Assembly (NCBI RefSeq): GCF_018500185.1
Contig: NZ_JAHBGI010000003.1
Coordinates: 1 to 64,000, forward strand
Source of the DNA: Litoribacter ruber
GTDB lineage: Bacteria; Bacteroidota; Bacteroidia; Cytophagales; Cyclobacteriaceae
Length of the DNA: 64,000 bases
Direction: 5' to 3'
This document shows positions 18,034 through 27,101 of this stretch, in pieces. The position numbers and the translations under genes are program-made. Position 1 is the first letter of the stretch. Each line of letters opens with the position of its first letter. The notes below the pieces were generated by a model that worked only from the letters and a program-made list of their open reading frames with translations, was not told the DNA's origin and ran no database searches.

Positions 18034-18914
18034 AAAGACCTTCTTTAAAACAGATAAACAAAGGAGCCGCATTCACCCTAGGTTTGGTGACCCTGCCTAC
18101 CCTTTCCGCATTTGCGCAAGCCACTCCGACGCTGGATTATACCAGCTGGACTTCAGCAGACCTGATGCTGGGAGCGGTGATATTCATGGCCGGATTTGTG
18201 GTGTTGGCCCTATTGGGACTGGCCTATGCGCTCTATGCCCTGAAGAAAGTAATCGATGCGCAGAAAGCAGCAGAGATGGGTATCATCCCTGAACAGGTTG
18301 GTTTCTGGAAACGACTGGAATATAGACTTACTGATGCCGTACCGGTAGAGCGCGAGTTTGAGGTCATGACTGACCACGAATATGATGACATTCGTGAACT
18401 GGACAACAGTCTTCCTCCTTGGTGGAAAGCCATGTTCTATGTGACCATCGTATTTGCTGTATTCTATATGGCCAACTATCACATCTTCGGATGGGGGAAA
18501 TTGCAGGCTGAGGAATACGAACATGAAATGGTCACAGCAAAAGCTCAAATTGATGCCTACTTCGAATCCATCGGCGGCGCGCTTAACGAGACCAATGTTA
18601 CTTTCCTCTCCGATGAAGAAAGCTTAACGGAGGGTAAAAGCATCTACGATGGGAACTGTGGAGCCTGTCACGGGCAGGAACTTCAGGGCACCGTAGGACC
18701 TAACTTGGTAGACAATTATTGGATACACGGCGGTGAAGTTGGCGACATCTTCAAGGTAATCCGCGACGGTGTACCTTCCAAGGGTATGATCAGCTGGAAA
18801 GGCCAACTTTCCGCGGAACAGATCCAGATGGTAACCAGCTATATCATGAGCAAGGAAGGCACTGAGCCTGCAAATGCCAAGGCACCGGAAGGTGACGAGT
18901 TTATCAGACAATAA
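18030..18914 (+). CDS. ccoP: cbb3 oxidase subunit III, mono-haem cytochrome c (CcoP)
   Basis: 294 residues. There is an N-terminal hydrophobic segment (~12-31, TLGLVTLPTLSAFAQ), a membrane helix (LMLGAVIFMAGFVVLALLGL) and a second helix at ~130-150 after PPWWKAMFYVTIVF, the part conserved in CcoP. The soluble C-terminal domain carries only one haem c site, C210-GA-C213-H214, with a likely Met ligand in SKGMISWKGQL. Proteobacterial CcoP normally has two CxxCH sites, so this is the short form seen in Bacteroidota. It accepts electrons from the donor cytochrome and passes them to CcoO. Confidence 0.95.
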   Translation: MKRPSLKQINKGAAFTLGLVTLPTLSAFAQATPTLDYTSWTSADLMLGAVIFMAGFVVLALLGLAYALYALKKVIDAQKAAEMGIIPEQVGFWKRLEYRLTDAVPVEREFEVMTDHEYDDIRELDNSLPPWWKAMFYVTIVFAVFYMANYHIFGWGKLQAEEYEHEMVTAKAQIDAYFESIGGALNETNVTFLSDEESLTEGKSIYDGNCGACHGQELQGTVGPNLVDNYWIHGGEVGDIFKVIRDGVPSKGMISWKGQLSAEQIQMVTSYIMSKEGTEPANAKAPEGDEFIRQ

Positions 18915-19022
18915 ACCCATTTTTTTGGGCCGGGGGCGACTGACCACGCCTTCGGTCCTATTTCTTTCTCCATTGCCTCACAACCCAACAACCACCCTAC
19001 CTATTAAGCCAAGGAAAACACC

Positions 19023-20417
19023 ATGAAGACCGTCGAGAAAACAGATTTTCGTGACAAGATCACCACAGTGGACCAATCCGGCAAGCGGGTATGGCTGTAC
19101 CCCAAAATGCCTAAAGGAAAGTTCACCAACTGCAGGCATGTGGTCAACTCTATACTTCTCATCCTCCTTTTCGCCGGGCCATTTATTCGGATCAATGAGC
19201 AGCCGGTTTTGATGCTCAATATCCTGGAAAGGAAATTTATCATCTTTGGCCAAATTTTCTGGCCACAGGATTTTTACCTGTTTGGGTTGGCGATGATCGT
19301 TATAGTGGTTTTCGTAGTCCTATTTACAGTAGTATATGGTCGGATTTTTTGTGGGTGGATATGCCCGCAGACTATTTTCATGGAGGGTGTTTTCAGACGT
19401 ATTGAGTACTGGATTGAGGGAGATTGGACCGCTAGAAAAAAACTTGACAAGCAAGAATGGAATGCGGAAAAGGTCTGGAAAAAAGGCATTAAACACCTCA
19501 TATTTCTCCTAATCTCTTTTCTAATTTCCAATACGTTTTTGGCTTACATAATTGGAAGTGAAGAATTGCTCAAAATCATTACCGAGCCACCTACAGAGCA
19601 CTTATCGGGATTTATTGCCATACTGGCCTTTACAGGAGCATTTTATGGGGTTTTTGCGTTTTTCAGAGAGCAGGTGTGTACCAATGTTTGTCCTTATGGA
19701 AGGCTTCAAGGCGTCCTTTTGGATAAAAAGTCCATTGTAGTTGCCTATGATTATAAAAGAGGTGAAAACCGGGGAAAATTCCGCAAAAACGAAGACAGGC
19801 AAGCCTCCTTGAAAGGCGACTGTGTAGACTGTAGCCTCTGCGTCAGTGTGTGTCCTACGGGTATCGATATCCGTAATGGAACCCAACTGGAGTGCATCAA
19901 CTGCACAGCTTGTATCGATGCCTGTGATAGCATCATGGATAACGTGGGATTGGCAAAAGGCCTTATTCGCTATGATTCAGAAGAAAACATAGCAGAAGGC
20001 AAAAGCGGCTTCCACTGGAACGTCCGAAGCATAGCCTATACGGTAGTTTTGATAGTTATCTCCACTTTGCTTACCGGCCTGCTGTTCATAAGGACGGAAA
20101 TCGATGCTACCATATTAAGAACTCCAGGCATGATGCCACAAAGCCATGAAGATGGCAGAGTAAGCAATCTTTATAACTACAAAATCATTAACAAAACCAA
20201 TAAGGAGATGATTTTGGAAATGGAAAGTTTAACTGGTGTATCAAATTTGGTGGGAAAAAAACAGATAACCCTTCCTGCCCAGGGCACGGCTGAAGGTGCT
20301 TTATTTATCTATATGGACGAAGGAGAAATGAGCGGCCTCTCCCAACAGGTTGTACTTCAGATTACCGAAGCGGGACGACCACTCAAAAAGGTAAAAACCA
20401 AGTTCATAGGCAGATAG
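19023..20417 (+). CDS. ccoG: cbb3 oxidase accessory protein CcoG (polyferredoxin, copper reductase-like)
   Basis: 464 residues. Membrane helices lie at ~45-62, ~85-110 and ~155-180 and near ~335-360. Motifs are FCGWICPQT (CxxxCP, ~112-120), CTNVCPYGRL, and two ferredoxin-type clusters CVDCSLCVSVCP and CINCTACIDAC (~265-305). The C-terminal ~110 residues look like a periplasmic Ig-like domain. This matches CcoG/RdxA/FixG, which reduces copper for cbb3 assembly. It follows ccoP after 108 bp and precedes the 36-bp palindrome. Confidence 0.95.
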   Translation: MKTVEKTDFRDKITTVDQSGKRVWLYPKMPKGKFTNCRHVVNSILLILLFAGPFIRINEQPVLMLNILERKFIIFGQIFWPQDFYLFGLAMIVIVVFVVLFTVVYGRIFCGWICPQTIFMEGVFRRIEYWIEGDWTARKKLDKQEWNAEKVWKKGIKHLIFLLISFLISNTFLAYIIGSEELLKIITEPPTEHLSGFIAILAFTGAFYGVFAFFREQVCTNVCPYGRLQGVLLDKKSIVVAYDYKRGENRGKFRKNEDRQASLKGDCVDCSLCVSVCPTGIDIRNGTQLECINCTACIDACDSIMDNVGLAKGLIRYDSEENIAEGKSGFHWNVRSIAYTVVLIVISTLLTGLLFIRTEIDATILRTPGMMPQSHEDGRVSNLYNYKIINKTNKEMILEMESLTGVSNLVGKKQITLPAQGTAEGALFIYMDEGEMSGLSQQVVLQITEAGRPLKKVKTKFIGR

Positions 20418-20421
20418 CCAG

Positions 20422-20457
20422 CACGGAAAAACCTGATATAAATCAGGTTTTTCCGTG
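20422..20457. promoter_or_regulatory. 36-bp palindrome with embedded FNR-type box between ccoG and ccoH
   Basis: Two perfect 16-base arms (CACGGAAAAACCTGAT and ATCAGGTTTTTCCGTG) flank ATAA. The core CTGATATAAATCAG (20432-20445) equals the distal FNR-type box before usp-ccoI. As RNA it would fold into a long hairpin with an internal U run, so it may act as an attenuator or terminator for ccoG, as an operator for ccoH, or as both. Confidence 0.7.
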
Positions 20458-20518
20458 ACACCCCTCATAACCTACCCGCTTATTTTGCCGCACCTTTGTA
20501 AGGTAAAATAACAACAAT

Positions 20519-20947
20519 ATGAACTGGGGACACGGAATCGCAATTTTCTTTACCTGCTTTGTCGCTTTCATGATTTTCATGGTGGTCAAAAGCTTTCAGC
20601 AAAACATAGATCTGGTTACTGAAAACTATTACGAACAGGAACTTAAGTTTCAACAGCAGATTGACAAAATAAGCAACAACAAGCAGTTGGAAACTCCTGT
20701 GGCGATAAAGTATAAAAGCAACAAGGTACTGATCAGCTTCCCTCCCCTTCCCATAATCGAGGGTAATATCCATATTTTCCGCCCTTCTGATTCTAAGTTT
20801 GACTTGGAAAAAGCAGTAGATCTGGATGAAAACTTCCATCAAGCTGTGGAAGTCGACAAATTACCGGCTGGTTTCTATCGAGTGAAGATAAACTGGCAAG
20901 CCGATGGCAAGGAATATTACACCGAAGAAACTCTAAACTTCCGCTAA
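20519..20947 (+). CDS. ccoH: cbb3 oxidase assembly protein CcoH/FixH-like
   Basis: 142 residues: one N-terminal membrane helix (IAIFFTCFVAFMIFMVV, ~7-23), then SFQQNIDLVTENYYEQELKF, the FixH signature, and a periplasmic beta domain with PAGFYRVKINWQADGKEYY. CcoH is a small membrane protein that binds the cbb3 complex and the CcoI system during assembly. Preceded by CACCTTTG (20491-20498), a possible -7 element. One base separates its stop from the next ATG. Confidence 0.92.
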   Translation: MNWGHGIAIFFTCFVAFMIFMVVKSFQQNIDLVTENYYEQELKFQQQIDKISNNKQLETPVAIKYKSNKVLISFPPLPIIEGNIHIFRPSDSKFDLEKAVDLDENFHQAVEVDKLPAGFYRVKINWQADGKEYYTEETLNFR

Positions 20948-20948
20948 A

Positions 20949-21656
20949 ATGGAGCTTTGGATAGCCATAACCTTGGGTTTTATAGGCAGCTTCCATTGCG
21001 TAGGCATGTGTGGGCCTATCGCTTTGGCCCTGCCGGGCAAAAACCAAAACCGGTATGCCTTTTTCATCAACCGGCTGAATTACAACTTCGGCAGAGTGAC
21101 CACTTATGCCTTGCTAGGGTTGGTATTTGGCCTTTTGGGAACAGGAATATCCATGGCTGGGTTTCAAAAAAGCCTGTCTGTGCTAATGGGGGTGGCCATT
21201 CTTTTGGCTGTCTTTCTTCCTGCCACCATACAGAACAAAATCAGCCCAAGCAGCAAACTGGTCCAAATGGTCAACTGGCTTAAAGGACAAATCAGGCAAA
21301 TATTCCAAAAAAGAGGGATGCTATCAGCGTACTCAATAGGCTTTCTCAATGGCTTTCTCCCATGCGGTCTGGTTTACCTAGCCGTGGCAGCTTCATTGTT
21401 ACAAAACAGCCCCGCAGAGGCATCCATTTACATGGCCGCTTTTGGTATGGGCACCCTGCCGGCCATGATTACCTTGGTCTTCGCGGGAAGCTTTGCAAGT
21501 TTGAAATTTAGAAACAACATCCGTCAAGTCATTCCATTTGTCACAGGCGTTTTCGGAATTGTCCTCATCGTGAGGGGGCTAGGATTAGGCATTCCTTTTC
21601 TGAGTCCAGTTCTGGAATTTGTAGAAGCTGGAATGACCATGTGTGGATTGAAATAA
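20949..21656 (+). CDS. Sulfite exporter TauE/SafE-family (UreH/DsbD-like) membrane protein, cco-linked
   Basis: 235 residues, about six membrane helices in two related halves. GSFHCVGMCGPIALAL (14-29) and GFLNGFLPCGLVYLAVAA (~131-148) are the paired Cys/Pro motifs of the DsbD-gamma/UreH-2 group usually labelled sulfite exporter TauE/SafE. In many bacteria this protein is encoded beside ccoGHIS and is implicated in copper delivery to the oxidase. The Cys-x-x-x-Cys and PCG motifs here fit metal handling rather than sulfite export. One base after ccoH, hence translationally linked. Confidence 0.88.
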   Translation: MELWIAITLGFIGSFHCVGMCGPIALALPGKNQNRYAFFINRLNYNFGRVTTYALLGLVFGLLGTGISMAGFQKSLSVLMGVAILLAVFLPATIQNKISPSSKLVQMVNWLKGQIRQIFQKRGMLSAYSIGFLNGFLPCGLVYLAVAASLLQNSPAEASIYMAAFGMGTLPAMITLVFAGSFASLKFRNNIRQVIPFVTGVFGIVLIVRGLGLGIPFLSPVLEFVEAGMTMCGLK

Positions 21657-21727
21657 GGAATAATATTATCATCCGGAACGGGACATCGGTCATCCGTCAT
21701 CGGACAATCAGCTAAACATCGATTACT

Positions 21728-23089
21728 ATGAGTCAATCTTTGATCACCAAATATAACGTACCGGGGCCCCGATACACCAGCTATCCTACCGTGCCCTATT
21801 GGGAAACTTCTCCTACCGAGGAAACTTGGAAGCAACATGTAAAGAAGGCATTCATGGTTTCGGGTATCACCGGCGCCGGTCTGAGCCTTTACATACACCT
21901 CCCCTATTGTGAAAAGCTCTGCACCTATTGCGGCTGCAACAAGCGGATCACCATCAACCATAAAGTGGAGGAACCGTATATTGAGACCTTGCTTAAAGAG
22001 TGGAAGATGTATTTGGAATTGTTTGGCGAAAAGCCATTGATCAAGGAAATCCACCTAGGTGGAGGCACACCCACATTCTTTTCACCAGAAAACCTGAAAA
22101 TTCTTATTGAAAGCATTTTGGAAGCTAGCACACTAGCTGATCAGCCGGAAATGAGTTTCGAAGGTCACCCCAACAATACGACTGAAGACCACCTTCAGAC
22201 GTTATATGATCTGGGCTTCAGAAGGGTGAGCTTTGGCATCCAGGACTTTGACGAAAAGGTGCAAAGGGTAATTCACCGCATCCAGCCTTACGAAAATGTG
22301 GAGCGGGTAACCATGCAGGCCAAGCAGATCGGGTACACCTCGATCAATTTTGACCTGATCTACGGCCTGCCATTGCAGACACTGGACAGCATCATTAATA
22401 CGATTGAAAAGGTGAAAATCCTTCAGCCGGACAGGATAGCTTTTTACAGCTATGCCCACGTTCCATGGACCAGTCCGGGCCAGCGCTCCTATACAGAAGC
22501 CGACCTGCCTAAAAACGAGGAAAAGCGGACCTTGTATGAGACGGGCAAAGCGCTGTTGGAAAAAGCGGGTTATGTGGAAATCGGAATGGATCATTTTGCC
22601 AAGAAAACGGATGAGCTCTACATCGCTTCGCAAAACAGATCCCTCTACAGAAATTTTATGGGATACAGCTCAAGTCCGACCGGTTTGCTAATCGGCCTGG
22701 GGTCATCCTCCATCAGCGACACCTGGACCGCGTTTGGACAAAACCTCAAAAAGATCGAAGATTACAAAGCTGCGGTCAATGAAAGAAGGTTCCCAATATT
22801 CAGAGGACATCTGCTGACCGACGAGGATCTGATCCTCAGACAGCATATTTTGAACCTGATGTGTTCCTTCCATACCAGCTGGGATGAAGAAGGTACTTAT
22901 ACACCTGCCATAGTAGAGGGCTTGGAAAGATTGAAGGATATTGAAGAGGACGGTTTGATAGAGATCGGCAAGGCCAACATCACTGTGCTTGAGGATGGCA
23001 AGCCCTTCATCCGCAACATCTGCATGGCCCTGGACGCCAAACTCTGGAGAAACCAGCCCGAGACGCAGCTGTTCAGCAGTACGGTTTAA
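21728..23089 (+). CDS. hemN: Oxygen-independent coproporphyrinogen III dehydrogenase
   Basis: 453 residues. A radical-SAM cluster motif C61xxxC65xxC68, with the further C70 typical of true HemN rather than HemW (YCEKLCTYCGC), is followed by EIHLGGGTPTFFSPENL, RVSFGIQDFDEKVQ, NFDLIYGLPLQT and the C-terminal HemN domain (ILNLMCSFHTSW). It converts coproporphyrinogen III to protoporphyrinogen IX without O2 and so feeds haem to the cbb3 oxidase. It closes the cco cluster and is followed by a clear terminator. No FNR-type box was seen in its 71-bp leader. Confidence 0.96.
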   Translation: MSQSLITKYNVPGPRYTSYPTVPYWETSPTEETWKQHVKKAFMVSGITGAGLSLYIHLPYCEKLCTYCGCNKRITINHKVEEPYIETLLKEWKMYLELFGEKPLIKEIHLGGGTPTFFSPENLKILIESILEASTLADQPEMSFEGHPNNTTEDHLQTLYDLGFRRVSFGIQDFDEKVQRVIHRIQPYENVERVTMQAKQIGYTSINFDLIYGLPLQTLDSIINTIEKVKILQPDRIAFYSYAHVPWTSPGQRSYTEADLPKNEEKRTLYETGKALLEKAGYVEIGMDHFAKKTDELYIASQNRSLYRNFMGYSSSPTGLLIGLGSSSISDTWTAFGQNLKKIEDYKAAVNERRFPIFRGHLLTDEDLILRQHILNLMCSFHTSWDEEGTYTPAIVEGLERLKDIEEDGLIEIGKANITVLEDGKPFIRNICMALDAKLWRNQPETQLFSSTV

Positions 23090-23130
23090 AAATACTCAAT
23101 AAAGATTAACACGGTTTATCGATAAAGGAA

Positions 23131-23159
23131 AAGCAACGCTGAATGGCGTTGCTTTTTTT
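23131..23159 (+). terminator. Intrinsic terminator after hemN
   Basis: Stem AAGCAACGC/GCGTTGCTT with a 6-nt loop, followed by a run of T. It lies 42 bp beyond the hemN stop and closes the cco cluster. Confidence 0.9.
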
Positions 23160-23230
23160 AAGTCATAAGAAAAAGACCAAGTCGATGCTTTCTCCAGAAC
23201 GCCATTACTCTCACTTTTCCGTTACTAAAT

Positions 23231-23524
23231 TTATTTTGGGAGTCGCTGTCTGGATGAACGAATATTAATAAGTTCTATTTGCTTTTTTCGTGGTTTGACT
23301 CTGTAAGTTAATATTGTGTATTTATTAATAGGGCCCCGGCGGAGATGTTTTTGCTTGGTGGAGCTTTCTAGTATTTCCGGATAATGGCTAAGTAATTCTA
23401 AAAAATCTCGCGTTTGCCTTATAAATTCACCGATCTCTTTCTCAGCAAAATGGGTATCTAAATAATCGACAATTTCAGAGAAACCAACCTGGGCGCGTTT
23501 TGTCCAGACTATCTCTAAAGCCAT
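23231..23524 (-). CDS. RelE/ParE-family toxin of a type II TA pair
   Basis: 97 residues. EIVWTKRAQVGFSEIVDYL at the start and the C-terminal YTILTYRVKPRKKQIELINIRSSRQ are typical of the ParE/RelE fold (helical hairpin then beta sheet, with the late Arg-rich strand). ATG at 23524. Its start overlaps the end of the upstream antitoxin-like gene by ten bases, the usual antitoxin-first arrangement. The target (gyrase or ribosome-bound mRNA) cannot be told from sequence alone. Confidence 0.9.
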   Translation of the reverse strand: MALEIVWTKRAQVGFSEIVDYLDTHFAEKEIGEFIRQTRDFLELLSHYPEILESSTKQKHLRRGPINKYTILTYRVKPRKKQIELINIRSSRQRLPK

Positions 23525-23742
23525 TTCTTATACTTTTCCATAACCTCACTATGAGGATTAACATCACCTTTGTCTGCCTGTTGTAGTCCTTGCTCGATTT
23601 CAGACCGTTCTTCCGCACTGATCTGTTCCCACCAGTCCACATCCTTCTTATTTTTCAAATTGATGAACTCCTCAAGTATTTTAGGGTCATTTAGCCCTGC
23701 TAGCCACTCAATTAACCGTAATTTTTCAGTCTGGATGTCCAT
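23515..23742 (-). CDS. Probable antitoxin partner of the ParE/RelE toxin
   Basis: 75 residues from ATG 23742 (MDIQTEKLRLIEWLAGLNDP). The frame extends upstream to 23814 without a better start. Acidic and largely helical, with DVDWWEQISAEERSEIEQGL and a charged tail VMEKYKKWL that probably wraps the toxin. No clear DNA-binding domain is visible. This is a common Bacteroidota antitoxin type that accompanies RelE/ParE toxins; identification rests on size, order and the 10-bp overlap. Confidence 0.83.
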   Translation of the reverse strand: MDIQTEKLRLIEWLAGLNDPKILEEFINLKNKKDVDWWEQISAEERSEIEQGLQQADKGDVNPHSEVMEKYKKWL

Positions 23743-23826
23743 AATGTTTTTGTCTTTAACAAAATTAACATTTTTACCACTCTTAAGTTTCAGTCTCTCT
23801 TCAAAATTAACCAATTCCCCCTTTTC

Positions 23827-24750
23827 TTAATTTCCCTGCGCCCCAGAAAAAGCAAACGGCACTTTCTCCTCAGAGACCACACCAGCCTTGATAATTCCTC
23901 TACCCCCTTCTACATTATTGTGGATAGCCACAGGCTGGGCCAAGGGGTCATTGCTGGTGTGCCTTTGAAGTCCTCGAGTGACTTCATACTGGTAATAATC
24001 TTCGGTGACATTTTTTAGCACAACTGTCAAATCAATTACTGATCGAAATGGTAATCTGGCGGAAAATTCAATGGTAGCCTCATTTCCATTGAATAGCTGA
24101 TCATCAATTAATACACCACTGTCGTATGTACTCCCAACTTGGAAATCCCTTTGGTAAGCTGGACTGAGAGGTTCCAGACGAACGGCACCACTATGGGGAA
24201 CACTATCTATGTGATCGGGACTATATTGATAAATTTGAAACCCATCAAAATGAGCACTTATTTCATAAAAATTGATCTCTTGGGGATCATCAAACTTCAA
24301 TATCAGTTCCACTAAATCCCCTGATGTTTCTCGGATTTCCACAGACTTAATCGGCACTTTCTGCGGAATAGTGACCGTGGTGCTAATTGATTCAAACCTA
24401 CCGTCCACATTTACATGATAAGTTTTCCCTGCTTGAAGTTCGAGCTCCTGAGTACCATACCCGCCTAAGCGGTGAAAAAACTTACCTTCAAAATCCTGAA
24501 ATACCAAAGGGTATGCCTGCTGGCCTTCTTCAATTATTTCCACATTGGCATCGCGTACAGGAGGGAAGTCACTTTCTTCCAAAATCCCCCTGGTTTGGGA
24601 TACAAATACCATCACAGGTGTTCCCGGCACCAGGTCTGCATTCACTACAAATCTTGGGGAATGGTTTGGCATTTCAACCTCTAAATACCTTTCACAAGAG
24701 GAAAATCCAATGAGCAATATCAGGACAATAATTGTTTTAAAATTCACCAT
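23827..24750 (-). CDS. DUF4249-family lipoprotein, TonB-receptor partner
   Basis: 307 residues from ATG 24750, chosen over a TTG at 24759 that overlaps the upstream stop. A lipoprotein signal (MVNFKTIIVLILLIGFSSCE, lipobox FSSC) is followed by SPRFVVNADLVPGTPVMVFVSQT and DANVEIIEEGQ, the DUF4249 pattern, with beta-rich sequence to the end. Members are predicted outer-membrane-associated proteins encoded directly after TonB-dependent receptors. The 5-bp gap to the receptor supports a joint uptake or sensing function with unknown substrate. Confidence 0.9.
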   Translation of the reverse strand: MVNFKTIIVLILLIGFSSCERYLEVEMPNHSPRFVVNADLVPGTPVMVFVSQTRGILEESDFPPVRDANVEIIEEGQQAYPLVFQDFEGKFFHRLGGYGTQELELQAGKTYHVNVDGRFESISTTVTIPQKVPIKSVEIRETSGDLVELILKFDDPQEINFYEISAHFDGFQIYQYSPDHIDSVPHSGAVRLEPLSPAYQRDFQVGSTYDSGVLIDDQLFNGNEATIEFSARLPFRSVIDLTVVLKNVTEDYYQYEVTRGLQRHTSNDPLAQPVAIHNNVEGGRGIIKAGVVSEEKVPFAFSGAQGN

Positions 24751-24755
24751 CAAAA

Positions 24756-27101
24756 TCAAAATTTAAATCCATAAGAAAAAGAAGGTAAAATTGGGAACAG
24801 GGTATACTGTGCCAGTACTTTTTGCTGTGTCTGTCGATTAAACGTTATATCCATATAGAACGGATTCATCCTGTTATAAGCATTGTAAATAGATATGTTC
24901 CAAACCCTTTCACCCCAGTGCTTTTGCTTAATAAAATTAATTCCTAGATCCAATCTATGGTAATCCCGCATACGAAAGTTGTTCCTTTCGTCATAATGCT
25001 CCACTTGTCCGAACATTGGACCATAGAACTGGTGATCGTCATAGCTTTGATAAATTTCCGTCGGAATGGAGATGGCATTTCCAGTACCATAAACCCAGGT
25101 ACCTGATAGATGGATTTTGGGCGTCAGGTGATGTGATACCGTCAAACTGAGGTCGTGCCTCCTGTCATATCGGAAAGGAAACCATTGGTTGCGGTTTAGA
25201 TTTTCAAATTGGCGTTCCGTTTTGGAAAGCGTGTAGCCGATCCAACCAGTAGTTTTCCCTACCTTTTTTTGCAAAAGCATTTCGACACCATAACTTCTGC
25301 CCCTACCTACTTCCACTTTATCCTCCCAATTTTCACCCATATTTAAGAATGATGCCCCGTCTTTATATTCAATCAACCCTTCCATTTCTTTGTAATAAGC
25401 CTCGGTGCTCAACTCAAATCCTCCGGGTAAGGATTTATAATAGCCCAAACTTGTCTGCCAAGAATGCTGAGGGCCAATGTTTGAAGTGGCAGGCACCCAA
25501 AGATCTGTAGGCAAACCGAGTCCTGCATTGCTCAACAAATGGATAAACTGAGTCATAGTGGCAAAAGAGGCTTTTACCGAACTGCTTTCATCTATCAGAT
25601 ATCTATAGGCAATTCTGGGCTGAAGTGAATTGTAATGCTCACCATCTACCATAAAACCAGAATAGTGTAACCCTGCATTTAACTTGACCCTTCGCCCTAG
25701 TTGGATATCATCCTCAACATAGACAGCGTATTCTTGACTATCATAAATATCCCCACCTTCCATATCAAACCATTCGGCTCTTTCCGTGGCGGTAAATACC
25801 CCAGGGGTAAAACGGTGAAATATATGATTGGCTCCAAAGCGGACATAATGGTTGGTGTTTGGAATGTAGTCAAAATCGGCCTTCAAGGCATAATCCCTAA
25901 TTCCAGATCTGTAATCAGCTTGATAAAACCTGTCTTCTTCGACTCCATTCCCTACCCTGCTGTAATCGTACTCATCAAAAATTCTAAAATGATACTTGGT
26001 GTAGGTCCCTGAGAAATTAGCGAATAATTTCTTATTAAAAATGTGATTCCAACGGATGGCTGTAATGAGGTTACCCCAACCCAGCCCGGTTTCTGAGGTA
26101 CTTCTCATACGTTCATTGTTGCTGTTTGAGGAATAATCCGATCTGGTATATCCCTCATCATCGCCACCATACACGCTCAGGTAAAGCCTGTTTTTGTCAT
26201 CAAAAATATGATTCACTTTAGCATTCAGGTCATAAAAATAATAACCGGCACTTTCTTGTCCCCCTGATTCTCTACGGATGAATGGCCTCGCTAATAGATC
26301 AATGTAGGTCCTTCTGGCAGACAACAAAAAGGAAGTCTTATCCTTCACTATCGGCCCTTCCAAAGTCAATTTGGAAGCAATCAATCCTATAGATCCAGCA
26401 CCATGAAACTCCTTCATATTCCCCTCTTTCATATTGATATCAATGACTGATGAAAGCCGACCCCCATACCTCGCCGGAAAACCTCCCTTGATTAGCTCCA
26501 CATTATTGAGCGCATCGGCATTGAAAACCGAGAAGAAACCGAAAAGGTGGGTGGCGTTGTACACGGGCACGCCGTCCAGCAGTATGAGATTCTGGTCGGG
26601 CCCTCCCCCTCGCACATACATACCACTGGCACCTTCCGTTCCGGATTGCACCCCAGGCAGGAGTTGAAGCACTTTTAAAACATCCACCTCTCCAAAGAGG
26701 GCAGGCATTTCCTTGATCTGACGCAGGGGCACGTTGATGCTCCCCATCTGGGTGTTTTCCTGGATCAATTCTTCCCGTGAGCCTTCCACCACAAATTCCG
26801 ACAGATGCGCCGGAGTCAATTCCACATGGAGAGTGAGGTCTTCAGTAAGGTTTTGCTTGAAAATAAAGGGATCGTATCCCACATAACTGAAGAGGATTTC
26901 CACCTCGCCACCCTGACTGGTATAACTGTAAAAACCGTAATTATTGGAAACGGCCCCTTTTTGGGTGGTTTTGTCGAAAACATTCACGCCAATGAGGTTT
27001 TCGCCTGTTTCTTTGTCTTTCACAATTCCATTCAAGGTGACTTTTTGGGCAAAAGAAGCTGTGGCAAAAAGGATTAGTAGGAGGGTAAAAATTTTACTCA
27101 T
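24756..27101 (-). CDS. TonB-dependent receptor with carboxypeptidase-like N-terminal domain
   Basis: 781 residues from ATG 27101 (MSKIFTLLLILFATASFAQK), which gives a proper signal peptide; a longer frame reaches 27143. A CarboxypepD_reg-like domain (VTLNGIVKDKETGENLIGVNV...SYVGYD) occupies ~20-105. A plug domain (LPGVQSGTEGASGMYVRGGG...LLDGVPVYNATHLFG, ~140-250) follows, then an outer-membrane barrel rich in alternating aromatic strands and ending in an aromatic residue (SFSYGFKF). It imports an unknown ligand using TonB energy. No anti-sigma-interacting N-terminal extension is seen. Pairs with DUF4249 downstream. Confidence 0.94.
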   Translation of the reverse strand: MSKIFTLLLILFATASFAQKVTLNGIVKDKETGENLIGVNVFDKTTQKGAVSNNYGFYSYTSQGGEVEILFSYVGYDPFIFKQNLTEDLTLHVELTPAHLSEFVVEGSREELIQENTQMGSINVPLRQIKEMPALFGEVDVLKVLQLLPGVQSGTEGASGMYVRGGGPDQNLILLDGVPVYNATHLFGFFSVFNADALNNVELIKGGFPARYGGRLSSVIDINMKEGNMKEFHGAGSIGLIASKLTLEGPIVKDKTSFLLSARRTYIDLLARPFIRRESGGQESAGYYFYDLNAKVNHIFDDKNRLYLSVYGGDDEGYTRSDYSSNSNNERMRSTSETGLGWGNLITAIRWNHIFNKKLFANFSGTYTKYHFRIFDEYDYSRVGNGVEEDRFYQADYRSGIRDYALKADFDYIPNTNHYVRFGANHIFHRFTPGVFTATERAEWFDMEGGDIYDSQEYAVYVEDDIQLGRRVKLNAGLHYSGFMVDGEHYNSLQPRIAYRYLIDESSSVKASFATMTQFIHLLSNAGLGLPTDLWVPATSNIGPQHSWQTSLGYYKSLPGGFELSTEAYYKEMEGLIEYKDGASFLNMGENWEDKVEVGRGRSYGVEMLLQKKVGKTTGWIGYTLSKTERQFENLNRNQWFPFRYDRRHDLSLTVSHHLTPKIHLSGTWVYGTGNAISIPTEIYQSYDDHQFYGPMFGQVEHYDERNNFRMRDYHRLDLGINFIKQKHWGERVWNISIYNAYNRMNPFYMDITFNRQTQQKVLAQYTLFPILPSFSYGFKF

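Noticed and set aside
18915-19022. Terminator or promoter between ccoP and ccoG
   Set aside because: Only a weak CCCATTTTTTTGGG fold is present, with no T tail and no FNR-type box; ccoG is probably co-transcribed.
21657-21727. FNR-type box upstream of hemN
   Set aside because: The leader contains catcggtcatccg-type repeats but no TGAT-N4-ATCA, so hemN is probably expressed by readthrough from the cco operon or from another promoter.
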